A DNA stretch of 64,000 nucleotides from G963664585 sp963664585 (GCA_963664585.2 CAXXEO010000021.1:62001-126000); one strand, 5' to 3'. Positions 50,641-59,663 are shown, numbered from the stretch's first letter. The notes: generated by a model not told the origin, from the letters alone. Made by a program: numbers and translations.

Positions 50641-52410
50641 TCACTCTTTTATCGGAGCTACTAGATTGTTAAGTAACCACTCCAACTCGGTACGTGCGTT
50701 CAATATTAATTCAGTAAAACTCATAAGTTTTAAATTAGGCTGTGTTTGTTGTACAGAAATTTTGGGATTTATCCTTTTGCCGATTACCAGTATATCAATT
50801 GCTTTGTTTGGAAAATGCAAAAGCAAATCATCACGATATTCAGTTGCTTGCGCTTCGTGTTCTCTTTCTAACTGTAAAGAAGGTCTTTTGAATTCAATTA
50901 ACAACATTTTGTTACCAATACCATTGCTTAATAACAAGTCCGGTCTTTTGTTCGCTCGATCTCCTTTAAATTTTTCACCTAAATATTTATCTACAATGTG
51001 GTTAGTTGTTTGATTCGATGACATTAATGAGTATTCAGCACCGAATACCCACATATTCTTTTCCAAAGCAGTATGTAGATCTTTTTCAAGTGTATCCTCT
51101 TTATCGACTAAAAATTGTAATTTTTCAAGAAAACTCAATCTTGCTGTTGCCTGAATAGCTATTAAACTGATATCAATTATACCAAACTCTCTTAAAGCAC
51201 TTGCGAAAATCTCAATGTTCCCATCGCTTGCTTGTGCTATCTTCTCTATTATGTCATAGTAGTCATCATTTTCTAAAGCTGATATCGTCACAGCTATTAT
51301 ATTTTTAATTTGTTGCTCATTGTGTCGTCCGTCAGACAACCCCGTAAGCACTTTATTTATTAACCTAAGTGCTTTTTCTCTTTTAAACTCAGGTAATTTT
51401 TCAAGCTGTTTATTGATTTCTTTCTCAACTTGTTTCTTTGTATGTTGAATATATGCATCGAAACTATCTTCCAATGCAAACAGTAGCTTCTCACTAACAA
51501 ATTTCTCGACTCTTTGATAATCCACAGTACTTTCTACGATACCCCAACTATTTGTTGTGTATTTTTCTAAAAAATCAGCGTTTACCTCACCATATACTTT
51601 TTTCAGTAATTGACTATGAATATAATTTACATCTTCAACACCCCAATAGTGTGGCTTACCAATAATTTTACCTTTAACTCTTAATACAATTCCTGACTTT
51701 TTGTTCTTTATCTCTTTCCCTGCTATATTAAAGTTTAGTTCAATACCATAATTGCGCTCAGAGAATCTATAGTTCTTCCCACCAATATCTTCAACTTTTA
51801 TTGCATTGTTATTTATAAAAATATTAAAGTTATCTTCTCGTCCATATTCAATAATAAGCAATTGTCTAAGTTTATCATAGTTTGGATCAATAGATAAAAT
51901 ATCGATATTGTTTAATATAATTTCTGTTCCATTATTGGCATTGTTATTTTCTAAAGTCATTAGATTAATATCTTGTAATGTTAAATTATCATGATGCGAA
52001 AGAAAATCGCCTTTAACAATATCAAATTGTGTTGTTTTACTATTTTGAGTTGTGACAACTCTCATTCGATCAGCTAACAAAAGTCCTGCAAACTTTCCAA
52101 TTCCTTTACGCCCTTTTACTAATCTATTTTTCAACTCGGTTTTTTCGCCTTTTGAAGAAATACGGTCTCGCGCTATACGCAGATATTCATTTTCAATGCT
52201 ATCTTCTGACATACCTATACCATCATCTTTAATCGAAATATAACGTTCGGAATCATCAAGTGATTGAGGAAGGGCGATATAAACATTTTCCGCATTAGCA
52301 TCCCATGCATTATCTACTAACTCTTTTAACGCATGCTCGGCTGTTGAATAGTTTTCTCCCAATAACTGAGTTAATCTACCCTCAACTATAAAATTAGCTG
52401 TTTTACTCAT
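50641..52410 (-). CDS. GHKL ATPase fused to a Shedu-like PD-(D/E)XK nuclease
   Basis: 589 residues from MSKTANFIVEG (GGGGGTG upstream); 18 more upstream codons are open. N-terminal Bergerat-fold ATPase: N-box KELVDNAWDAN (29-39), G1 DDGIGM (62-67), G2 GRKGIGKFAG (100-109), G3 NGTEI. A helical middle follows. The C-terminal ~110 residues hold RPDLLLSNG (D491) and LLIEFKRPS (E506, K508), a PD-(D/E)XK core as in DUF4263/Shedu. This fits a Shedu variant with an ATPase sensor. It is cargo at the end of prophage 2 and presumably defends the lysogen. Confidence 0.8.
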   Translation of the reverse strand: MSKTANFIVEGRLTQLLGENYSTAEHALKELVDNAWDANAENVYIALPQSLDDSERYISIKDDGIGMSEDSIENEYLRIARDRISSKGEKTELKNRLVKGRKGIGKFAGLLLADRMRVVTTQNSKTTQFDIVKGDFLSHHDNLTLQDINLMTLENNNANNGTEIILNNIDILSIDPNYDKLRQLLIIEYGREDNFNIFINNNAIKVEDIGGKNYRFSERNYGIELNFNIAGKEIKNKKSGIVLRVKGKIIGKPHYWGVEDVNYIHSQLLKKVYGEVNADFLEKYTTNSWGIVESTVDYQRVEKFVSEKLLFALEDSFDAYIQHTKKQVEKEINKQLEKLPEFKREKALRLINKVLTGLSDGRHNEQQIKNIIAVTISALENDDYYDIIEKIAQASDGNIEIFASALREFGIIDISLIAIQATARLSFLEKLQFLVDKEDTLEKDLHTALEKNMWVFGAEYSLMSSNQTTNHIVDKYLGEKFKGDRANKRPDLLLSNGIGNKMLLIEFKRPSLQLEREHEAQATEYRDDLLLHFPNKAIDILVIGKRINPKISVQQTQPNLKLMSFTELILNARTELEWLLNNLVAPIKE

Positions 52411-52603
52411 GCACTTTGCACCCCCACTTTTTTGATATTTGCTGTTTAAAGCTTCATTAAACAATGTTTAATTTATTTTCCGCTTTAATAATGCAAACTT
52501 CCATATTTCTAGTTTGCTAGACAGCTCGAACTCCAAGCATACTCTAACGTGTAATATTCATTAAACGCAAAAACTGCACAGTATTCTTTTATTGGTAATC
52601 CAC

Positions 52604-53746
52604 TCACATCTTAGCCAATAACTCTTTTTTCTTTTCTGAAAACTCATCTTCTGTTATAATTCCATCGTCCTTTAAGCTGGATAATTCTCGTATTTTACCA
52701 GTGACACTTTTTATGTTATTTTCCTTAATCTTGTTAATTACAGTACTAGTTTTTAAGGCAGAGACAACACTGTAATTTTTCTCAGGGATAATATCATTTA
52801 ATGTTTGAAAATCATTAAAAATCAAAAACATTGACATTCTTTTTTTATCATCATCAAAATAATTAATGAAAGCTTCCCTAGTGTCGTGTGTTATAGTTTC
52901 TGATTTGATTTCTTCGACTTTTTTTCTACTTCCAATAATAGCACCCGCTTCACCAGCAATAACCGCACCTACAACCGCGCCACCTACGGAAGAACCACCA
53001 CCTCCCCCACCAGATATTTTGTTTTCACGATATATCTCGCCCTGTGTTGCGAAATACTCAATACTACTCATTGGCAAATTAACTTTATTAGCCTTTTCTA
53101 TATCTTTTGCAAATAAATCAAGAGATGATCCTTGCTGAATTAATGGGAACAAGCACAACAACTCATTATTTTTCCAGATATAATACGTCCCACTTAGAAT
53201 ATTATGACTTTGTTTTTTCAGCGTTATAGTAGCACAATCTTGCGGGATTTTTGCTTCATTTAACTTTTGTGTTAATAAATTATGTAGCTCTGTCTTATCT
53301 TTTTGTAAATGTTCGCTTAGCACAGACAAATAACGTATTTTCAGTGTTTGAATTGCTGGGGTATTTTCACTAGCAAATATAAAACATATAATAAGTGAAG
53401 GAATTGATAGATATAAAGAATAACCACCTAATACAGATTGGAACTCAGTAGGATATTCACCTACCGTCAAAGCAGTTAGTATACTTATAGCAAAGAAAAT
53501 TATTGCTAATAAACCAGCATTTTTTGAAATATTCTTTCTCTTTGCAATAGTATTATTTATATAGTCTTTATCAATTAATTTGGAAGTGAAATCACAACCG
53601 CAATGAAAATCATTTTTTAAAATAATTTCATTAGTCTCGTTATTTAATACTTTATCTTTATTTATAATATGAGTTAATGTACATTCGGGACAAGTAAACG
53701 CTATCGCTGTTTTACTTTCTCCGAGATAGCCAAAATCCTTTTGCAT
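52604..53746 (-). CDS. Zn-ribbon, membrane, glycine-zipper and SHOCT domain protein
   Basis: 380 residues. Zinc-ribbon CPEC...CGC (about 19-51), two membrane segments (about 75-96 and 105-125), a middle domain, a poly-Gly run then GGAVVGAVIAGEAGAIIGSRK (glycine zipper, about 255-275) and a C-terminal SHOCT-like LKDDGIITEDEFSEKKKELLAKM. It is just upstream of the ATPase-nuclease gene in the same direction, 190 bp apart. SHOCT proteins are common in mobile elements; a partner role in defence is only a possibility. Confidence 0.75.
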   Translation of the reverse strand: MQKDFGYLGESKTAIAFTCPECTLTHIINKDKVLNNETNEIILKNDFHCGCDFTSKLIDKDYINNTIAKRKNISKNAGLLAIIFFAISILTALTVGEYPTEFQSVLGGYSLYLSIPSLIICFIFASENTPAIQTLKIRYLSVLSEHLQKDKTELHNLLTQKLNEAKIPQDCATITLKKQSHNILSGTYYIWKNNELLCLFPLIQQGSSLDLFAKDIEKANKVNLPMSSIEYFATQGEIYRENKISGGGGGGSSVGGAVVGAVIAGEAGAIIGSRKKVEEIKSETITHDTREAFINYFDDDKKRMSMFLIFNDFQTLNDIIPEKNYSVVSALKTSTVINKIKENNIKSVTGKIRELSSLKDDGIITEDEFSEKKKELLAKM

Positions 53747-53846
53747 TATTTACACCTCCTAGGATATTTCCCATTTTATACCTATGGAAAATTTAAGTCA
53801 ACTTTTATACAAATCAGTTTCTAACATACTCTTAATAAAAATTGCA

Positions 53847-53885
53847 TAAAAAAACGGTCTAAGCATTATACTTAGGCCGTTTTTA
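53847..53885. terminator. Terminator after the tape measure gene of prophage 2
   Basis: ACGGTCTAAG/CTTAGGCCGT stem with T-runs on both sides. On the minus strand it ends the late transcript right after the tape measure, where distal tail genes would be expected to follow. Confidence 0.85.
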
Positions 53886-53897
53886 TATTCATCATTA

Positions 53898-56366
53898 TCA
53901 ATGTACTTTGCCATATTGGTACGCTCTTTGATACGCATTGAGCACTAATTGTTTAAGTTGTCTCTCTACTTCATTTACAGCATCCTTTTGACATTGCTTG
54001 ATTGCAGCTAATATTTTAGCGTCTGCGTTACCCTGTACAACAATATCACCTTGGGTAATATTTAAAGTAATCGGCGTACTGGTTGAAGTGGATGTATATT
54101 TAGTTGTTGTCGTTGTGGAACCCGATCCGGATATCTGATAATTAATAGCGTTCATAGCCGAAGTGACTAGCTTTGCATTATCTGTTATACCTTTTGCAAT
54201 ACCAGCCGGAATCCATTGTGCTTTGTCAGCCATAACTCCCGAAGGTGAATGAATATCCAATCCTTCCGTAAAACCGCTTACTATACCATCTACAAAACTT
54301 GATATTTTATCTCCAAGCCATCCAACCATAGATGATATGCCTTCCCACAGGCCGGAAACGATATTCACACCAATGTCTAGCATTTTTGAAGGAAGTTCAG
54401 AAAAGAAACCTACTATACTTTCTATCACTAAAGGAACTTGCTTTTTTGCCGTTGATTTCAAATTATCGCACCAATTTACGATTGAATCTAAACAACCTGA
54501 TAGAGCAGTTGCAATTTGATTAGGAAGTCCCAAGAAAAAGTTAACAATAATCTGAATAAGTTCACTGATTTTAACATTTATCCATGTATTCAATTGTTCA
54601 CGCCATGCTATAAATTTAGTGACAATATTTACTAATGCCGTCCAAATCTCATCAGGCAATTTACTAAAGAAAGTAATAATGTTATCAATAATTATTGGAA
54701 CATTGGTTGTTACCCATTCCAGCGCTTCAGCACCAAAACTAATTAGTTTGGCTACTACATAGCCTAGGGCATAACCAATATTCGCTGGTAACTCATTAAA
54801 AAATGTAACAATACTATTTAGCAAACTAGGAATTGCAGTAGCTATCCAAGCTCCAACAGATGAAGCCCATGTTCGAAAGTTATTATATATTTGCGTGAAA
54901 AATCCTGCTATTTTAGTAGGCAATCCACTAAAATAAGTTACCATAATGTTTATAGCGTTTGGAATTGTAACGGTAAAAAAGTTGGCAATAACGGCTACTA
55001 TTACACTAATTTTACTCTTTATGGTTTCCCAAATATTTATTACTGCTGTTCTGAATCCTTCATTTGTATTCCATAACACTACTATAGCCGCCACAAGGGA
55101 TGCTATTATTGTTACAATCAAAGCTATAGGGTTTGCTGCCATTACAAGATTAAGCACTCTTTGTGCCACTGTAAGCCCTTCTGTAGCGACTTGCCATTTC
55201 TGGAAAGCTTGTACAGCTTTTTGAATCATCACTGTGATATTAAAAGCTGCTAACCCTGCTGATATAGCAGCTAAAGCAACAATTATTGAATCTTTATTAC
55301 TTAGAATTAAATTAATAATTTCTGGAATCTTTTCAACTAACTTTTGTAGCTGAGGTAAAAGTGTTTTTGAGACTTCCCCACCAATCAAACTAATTGCTGA
55401 AGTGCCTGTTGCTTTTAATGTATCCAATCCATCTGTAAGTTGGTTTGCTCCGTCTAAAGCTTCCTGAGACAATATTAATCCCGCATCTTCAGCCTGTTGC
55501 CCTAACTGCGTAAGAGCATCAGCACCTCCAAGGATTAAGGGGTTGAGGTCTTGAGCAGACTTGCCGAAAATAGACATTGCAAGCGCATCACGCTCTGTTT
55601 CATTAGCTACATTTCCTAATGCTGTTATTGTACTATTAAATACATCCTGATTGTTCTTTAATTTTCCAGAACTATCAGTAATTGATACCCCCAAGGTTTT
55701 AAATGCTTTGGCTGCTGTACCTGTACCATCTTTTGCAGAAGACATATTTTTTGTAAGTTTAGCCATTGATCCGGTAAGGGTATCTAAGCTTACATCTATG
55801 ATATCACTAGCATATTGGAATTTTTGTATTTCCTCAGTTGATAGGCCTGTTTGCTTACTAAGGGTGTTGATATCATCGGCTGATTGTGCTGCTTTTACTG
55901 CCATACCAGCTAAACCAGCTGCAACACCTGCAACACCAATAGCAGCATTTTTCATGAAGCCATTTATTTTATCTGCTTTAGTGCCTAAATAATCAAAATT
56001 ATCTCCTGCACTTTTAGCTTGTGTTTTTAATTTTTCAAGTTGTATTTCTGTACTTTCTATTTCTCTACTGAAAGCCCTGTATTGCTCAGTCGATATTTCA
56101 CCATTTTGAAACTGTTGATTAACTTGACTTTGAGTATTTTTAAGTATTTCAAGCTTTTCACAAGTTTTAGAAATAGAACTAGTTAATAATTCTTGCTTTT
56201 GTCTAAGTAATTCTGTATTTGTAGGATCTAATTTTAAAAGCGAATTAACACTTTTTAATTCGCTCTGAAGATTTTTACTTTGTGTATTTACATCTGCTAA
56301 AGCAGATTGAAGTTTTGTTGTTGAGCCTGAAATTTCTACAGAGATTCCTTTAATCGAGCCTCCCAC
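53898..56366 (-). CDS. Tail tape measure protein of prophage 2
   Basis: 822 residues from a likely GTG at 56366 (GGGGGG seven bases upstream; ATG 56384 also open). Coiled-coil N-terminus (~1-125), a hydrophobic segment (GVAGVAAGLAGMAVKAA), a TP901-like middle (LSKQTGLSTEEIQKFQYAS, AMSIFGKSAQDLNPLI), hydrophobic helices and several FF-x-x-LP-x-x-I repeats towards the C-terminus. A hairpin terminator lies just before it. It should set tail length, but no distal tail genes follow. Confidence 0.88.
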   Translation of the reverse strand: MGGSIKGISVEISGSTTKLQSALADVNTQSKNLQSELKSVNSLLKLDPTNTELLRQKQELLTSSISKTCEKLEILKNTQSQVNQQFQNGEISTEQYRAFSREIESTEIQLEKLKTQAKSAGDNFDYLGTKADKINGFMKNAAIGVAGVAAGLAGMAVKAAQSADDINTLSKQTGLSTEEIQKFQYASDIIDVSLDTLTGSMAKLTKNMSSAKDGTGTAAKAFKTLGVSITDSSGKLKNNQDVFNSTITALGNVANETERDALAMSIFGKSAQDLNPLILGGADALTQLGQQAEDAGLILSQEALDGANQLTDGLDTLKATGTSAISLIGGEVSKTLLPQLQKLVEKIPEIINLILSNKDSIIVALAAISAGLAAFNITVMIQKAVQAFQKWQVATEGLTVAQRVLNLVMAANPIALIVTIIASLVAAIVVLWNTNEGFRTAVINIWETIKSKISVIVAVIANFFTVTIPNAINIMVTYFSGLPTKIAGFFTQIYNNFRTWASSVGAWIATAIPSLLNSIVTFFNELPANIGYALGYVVAKLISFGAEALEWVTTNVPIIIDNIITFFSKLPDEIWTALVNIVTKFIAWREQLNTWINVKISELIQIIVNFFLGLPNQIATALSGCLDSIVNWCDNLKSTAKKQVPLVIESIVGFFSELPSKMLDIGVNIVSGLWEGISSMVGWLGDKISSFVDGIVSGFTEGLDIHSPSGVMADKAQWIPAGIAKGITDNAKLVTSAMNAINYQISGSGSTTTTTKYTSTSTSTPITLNITQGDIVVQGNADAKILAAIKQCQKDAVNEVERQLKQLVLNAYQRAYQYGKVH

Positions 56367-56454
56367 TATATTCCCCCCTTTCATAAACGAAAGCGAAATA
56401 GAATAATATGTTGTCTAGCTATTACAACAAACTATCTATCTTATAAATCAAAAA

Positions 56455-56488
56455 GATAGGGTATGATGAATTGACATCATACCCTATC
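56455..56488 (-). terminator. Perfect hairpin terminator between chaperone and tape measure
   Basis: GATAGGGTATGATG and its exact complement (14-bp arms, 6-base loop), followed by TTTTTGATT on the minus strand. The stop codon of the frameshift extension lies in the stem. Reading by ribosomes through the extension would disturb it, so termination could depend on frameshifting. Confidence 0.8.
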
Positions 56489-56728
56489 CCAATATCGAAT
56501 CAATATCACTTTGAGTTGCTATTTGTTCTTGTTCTTCTGATCCACGGTTTTTATTTTCTTCAATATATTCAGCTATTAAATCAAAAATTCCACCTAAATC
56601 AAAATACTCTAATTCTGCGATAGACAAACCAATTTGTTTTATTCTTAATGTAAATATTTCTACCGTTATACTGGTTTGATTATTTTCATCACTATCACTA
56701 GCAGTTTGACTATCGCTATTTAGTTTTT
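56484..56728 (-). CDS. Tail chaperone frameshift extension (prophage 2)
   Basis: About 81 codons in the -1 frame after the slippery site: starts KKLNSDSQTASDSDENN, continues EIFTLRIKQIGLSIAELEYFDLGG and ends in an acidic helix. No start codon with ribosome-binding site. Length and position equal the T part of G-T chaperones of siphoviruses. The fusion protein would have about 198 residues. Confidence 0.85.
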
Positions 56729-57073
56729 TGTTTGATTACTACTTCCCAAAGAACTAATAAGTAAATCTTGTATTTCCCCAAAGACTTCCCATATTGGAAA
56801 AGTATCAAAAGTATCCAGCCATTCTATCGGAGGTTGTATAGAAGAGTCTGCCGTTTTGGCAAATACCCATGAGATATTATAGAATATTTCCAAATCCAAA
56901 GCATCTAAGTTAACTTCATTATTCTTATCATTCTTTTTCTTATCCAAAGCTTTTTCCAACTTCATCATATCGGCAAAAAAATCAGAATGAAATTGCTGCT
57001 TATAACGAAGTGGGGCACTTCCAGTAGCTTTGAATCTAACATCTCTTCCATCAATTTTAATGATTTTTTCCAT
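56720..57073 (-). CDS. Tail assembly chaperone, G part (prophage 2)
   Basis: 117 residues. KIDGRDVRFKATGSAPLRYKQQF and DALDLEIFYNISWVFAKTADSS are typical for the chaperone of HK97-like clostridial siphoviruses. It ends ACA AAA AAC TAA with a -1 slippery heptamer. Encoded between the tail tube paralogues and the tape measure. Confidence 0.85.
   Translation of the reverse strand: MEKIIKIDGRDVRFKATGSAPLRYKQQFHSDFFADMMKLEKALDKKKNDKNNEVNLDALDLEIFYNISWVFAKTADSSIQPPIEWLDTFDTFPIWEVFGEIQDLLISSLGSSNQTKN
56723..56729 (-). other. Programmed -1 frameshift site A-AAA-AAC (prophage 2 tail chaperone)
   Basis: A AAA AAC in the correct frame (ACA AAA AAC), followed directly by TAA. The -1 frame continues for 81 codons. 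Same heptamer and same stop placement as in prophage 1. Confidence 0.88.
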
Positions 57074-57116
57074 AGTTTATTATCAATCTCTTTCTTTAAA
57101 TGTTTTTTATTTTTAA

Positions 57117-57683
57117 TTAGCCTACATACACTTGATTAAACCAGTTATTATAGATAACTGCATTATCAGAATCAACAAAGCTTTTAATTTTATAACTCCA
57201 TTGACTATTAATACCATCATTAAAAGGGCGAACTTCAATATCAAAGCCATGGCTTTTAATGCTTACCTTCTCGCCTATAGTTTCATATTCCATTTTTCCG
57301 CTAGATGTTATCATAGTATCGAATAGAATATATCTTCGATTTGTTTTATCGCCTAAAACCTGAAACAAAATAGCAAATGAGTTGTAGGAGATATTACTTT
57401 TTTCCGTATACACACCATTGCTATCGATACTATAGTTTAAAACATTCTGAGCAATATAATAGGGCAATGTAGCAAACTCTACACTGCCCGTATATCCAGT
57501 CAAATTAGTTGATATAGTTTTATTAATGCCGCTTAAAAGGCCAACTTTGAAATTACTATATACTGGCTGCAATGTTAAACTAACAGCACCATTTATTTTG
57601 ACAGGTGTAAGAAAGTTACCATAATTAGACTTATCAAATAAAGCAATGTGTGTGTTAGATAGGCCAAAACGCACCTTATCCAT
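57117..57683 (-). CDS. Second tail tube-like protein (paralogue)
   Basis: 188 residues. Its plan matches the neighbouring major tail protein: VRFGLSNTHIALFD, TPVKINGAVSLTL, GYTGSVEFATLP and FAILFQVLGDKTNRRYILFDT line up with the equivalent blocks of the next gene, with low identity. Tandem duplication followed by divergence is likely. It may decorate the tube or act at its end. Confidence 0.75.
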   Translation of the reverse strand: MDKVRFGLSNTHIALFDKSNYGNFLTPVKINGAVSLTLQPVYSNFKVGLLSGINKTISTNLTGYTGSVEFATLPYYIAQNVLNYSIDSNGVYTEKSNISYNSFAILFQVLGDKTNRRYILFDTMITSSGKMEYETIGEKVSIKSHGFDIEVRPFNDGINSQWSYKIKSFVDSDNAVIYNNWFNQVYVG

Positions 57684-57699
57684 TTATATAATCACCTAC

Positions 57700-58281
57700 T
57701 TAAGCAATCTCTTTAACAGCACTAAACCAAGCGTCATAAATAGTAGAAGTAGTCGTTTCGGAAGTAGAAAGCTTAACATCACCAGATACAGGATGTTTAC
57801 CAATTGTTATGCTCAATTTATCAGTTTGAGGTTCATTTTTGTCTGATGTACTTTTACTTGCAATATCTGGACGAGACGCCACACACCAATAGTATACTGA
57901 ACGTCTTGCCTTTACATCTCCATTGATCTCGAATAATAAGGCAAAATGACTAAGCCTCTGATCAGCATTTTCAAGCACTAAACCATCTGTATCAACAGTT
58001 TCTCCTAAACACGCAGTACGGAATGAATCCGGTATATTGGCAATAGTCAAATCCCCGCTGTACCCATTATTAGTATATATTGTGGCGTAATTTGCATTGT
58101 CATCCGCTGAGAATCCTTCTAAACCACCCTCTGCCTTAATAGATAGCTCAACCGCTCCCTTAATAGCTACAGGTGTAGCATATGTAATTGTTACAGCACC
58201 TGTTGTAGCATCTGTACTTTCAGTTGCAACAGCGTAATAAACGTTTTTGAGACCGTATTTAATTTTATTTGTACTTGCCAT
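57700..58281 (-). CDS. Major tail protein (phi13 type)
   Basis: 193 residues. NKIKYGLKNVYYAV, TPVAIKGAVELSIKAEGG, NNGYSGDLTIANIPDSFR, FALLFEINGDVKARRSVYYW are the phi13-family tube motifs. It polymerises into the non-contractile tail. Confidence 0.88.
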   Translation of the reverse strand: MASTNKIKYGLKNVYYAVATESTDATTGAVTITYATPVAIKGAVELSIKAEGGLEGFSADDNANYATIYTNNGYSGDLTIANIPDSFRTACLGETVDTDGLVLENADQRLSHFALLFEINGDVKARRSVYYWCVASRPDIASKSTSDKNEPQTDKLSITIGKHPVSGDVKLSTSETTTSTIYDAWFSAVKEIA

Positions 58282-58307
58282 ATCTATAAATCAACTTCTT
58301 TCTTTAT

Positions 58308-58634
58308 TTAAATTTGAATCGAATAAGCCACTTGGAAAAGTGACTCTGTTTCAATATAAGTTTCCGTTCTGTTGTAAAAGATATCATTAAAATCAAACAA
58401 ATTTTCTAACAATTCCTCTGAATTTAAATCTTTTTTGTTAGTGTATAGTTCAACAAAATAATTGTCTGCTTTTGAATATACTTTGTTGTCCGCACCTGAA
58501 TTATCTGAACCTTTTAATAGGTAAACTATATAAGGTGGATCTGGGATAGGAGTAATCCCAGAGGCTTTAAAAGAATAATAGGCAACAGGTAAATTAATTG
58601 TTTTCAACAAAGTATATAATTCTTTCTGTGTCAA
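58308..58634 (-). CDS. Putative tail terminator/neck protein
   Basis: 108 residues. YSFKASGITPIPDPPYIVYLLKGSDN and FVELYTNKKDLNSEE, ending in LFQVAYSIQI, resemble the small tail terminator proteins that lie between gp10-like and tube genes. Assignment by pattern and order. Confidence 0.75.
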   Translation of the reverse strand: MTQKELYTLLKTINLPVAYYSFKASGITPIPDPPYIVYLLKGSDNSGADNKVYSKADNYFVELYTNKKDLNSEELLENLFDFNDIFYNRTETYIETESLFQVAYSIQI

Positions 58635-58636
58635 CT

Positions 58637-59005
58637 TTACTCACCTATCGCTTTCTTAATGTCTTCAATAAGCTCTTCCTCAATCTGATCACGGTTTGAG
58701 CTAATATGATCCCGTCCCGCTACTCTCCCACCATCACGGGTAACATGCCCGTTCTGAATTAAATGAGTAATTTGGGGTTTAGCCTTATTGTAAACTGTTG
58801 CAGTCACATCACCTAAACCATTAATATCTTCTTTAACCGTCCAACCCTTTTTATACTTTCCTGTCTTCACTGGTGATGATTCTTGTATTTTCTCTTTTAA
58901 CTTTTTAGCTTTCGATTTTACAATATCATTCAATTTTGTTTGGACATCTTTAGAGTATATTTTAAGTTCATTGTCAATTAAATCAGCTAGATTGATTTCA
59001 CTCAT
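58637..59005 (-). CDS. HK97 gp10-like neck protein
   Basis: 122 residues. ESSPVKTGKYKKGWTVKED, VYNKAKPQITHLIQNGH and GGRVAGRDHI...ELIEDIKKAI are the HK97 gp10/minor capsid motifs. Joins the head to the tail. Overlaps the adaptor gene by four bases. Confidence 0.88.
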   Translation of the reverse strand: MSEINLADLIDNELKIYSKDVQTKLNDIVKSKAKKLKEKIQESSPVKTGKYKKGWTVKEDINGLGDVTATVYNKAKPQITHLIQNGHVTRDGGRVAGRDHISSNRDQIEEELIEDIKKAIGE

Positions 59006-59331
59006 GAATTAGCCCCCGATCTGACTTCACAATAAAGTTCAATCATTTCATTCTTCGTAGTTTCATACGTTCGATAGATAGTATATATTTTACCTGTATA
59101 ATCTGCTGGATACCTAATTTTTGTTTCATCCTTATAATCTATCTGCCTTATAATAAAACAAGCAGAAGGTTTAATGTCTGTCTGTCCGGCAAGGAAAAAT
59201 TCGTTTTGCATGATGCTTTTTTTATCTGCAAATACTTCTCTATATGAAGGTGTTGCTATCATCTGACCTATATCATCTTCTATAAAAGTTTCGCTTACTA
59301 ATTCAACTGTCTTGTTAAACACTTGTATCAC
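59002..59331 (-). CDS. Head closure/adaptor protein
   Basis: 109 residues. REVFADKKSIMQNEFFLAGQTDIKP and YTGKIYTIYRTYETTKNEMIELYC match phage head-tail joining proteins (SPP1 gp16-like). Overlaps both neighbours. Confidence 0.85.
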   Translation of the reverse strand: MIQVFNKTVELVSETFIEDDIGQMIATPSYREVFADKKSIMQNEFFLAGQTDIKPSACFIIRQIDYKDETKIRYPADYTGKIYTIYRTYETTKNEMIELYCEVRSGANS

Positions 59332-59647
59332 CTGTGCTTACATATTGAGTGATTTGGTTTAGGATTTCAGCCTTTTTCAAATGATATTGGTTTGAAAACC
59401 ATTCTTTATCAGAATTATCTATCCCAAAATATGCCTTGCAATAAAGGATTACAGCACGTCTAAGATTAGCATCTGTGATAATAATATCTGGATCACTTAT
59501 ATCAGTGAATGGTGTATTAAAGGCATCAGGATTTACACCCGATGCCTTTAAATCACTCACAGCTTGATCAATCAGATCTTCTAATTCATAATCAAAATCT
59601 CTAGAAGTAATTCTTAAATTACTCCTAATTATATCAAGCAAAGTCAT
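59315..59647 (-). CDS. Head-tail connector protein (gp6-like)
   Basis: 110 residues. LDIIRSNLRITSRDFDYELEDLIDQAVSDLKASGV and AVILYCKAYFGIDNSDKEWF are the HK97 gp6-like connector motifs. It binds the portal. Confidence 0.88.
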   Translation of the reverse strand: MTLLDIIRSNLRITSRDFDYELEDLIDQAVSDLKASGVNPDAFNTPFTDISDPDIIITDANLRRAVILYCKAYFGIDNSDKEWFSNQYHLKKAEILNQITQYVSTGDTSV

Positions 59648-59663
59648 TTACTCACCTGCTCAA

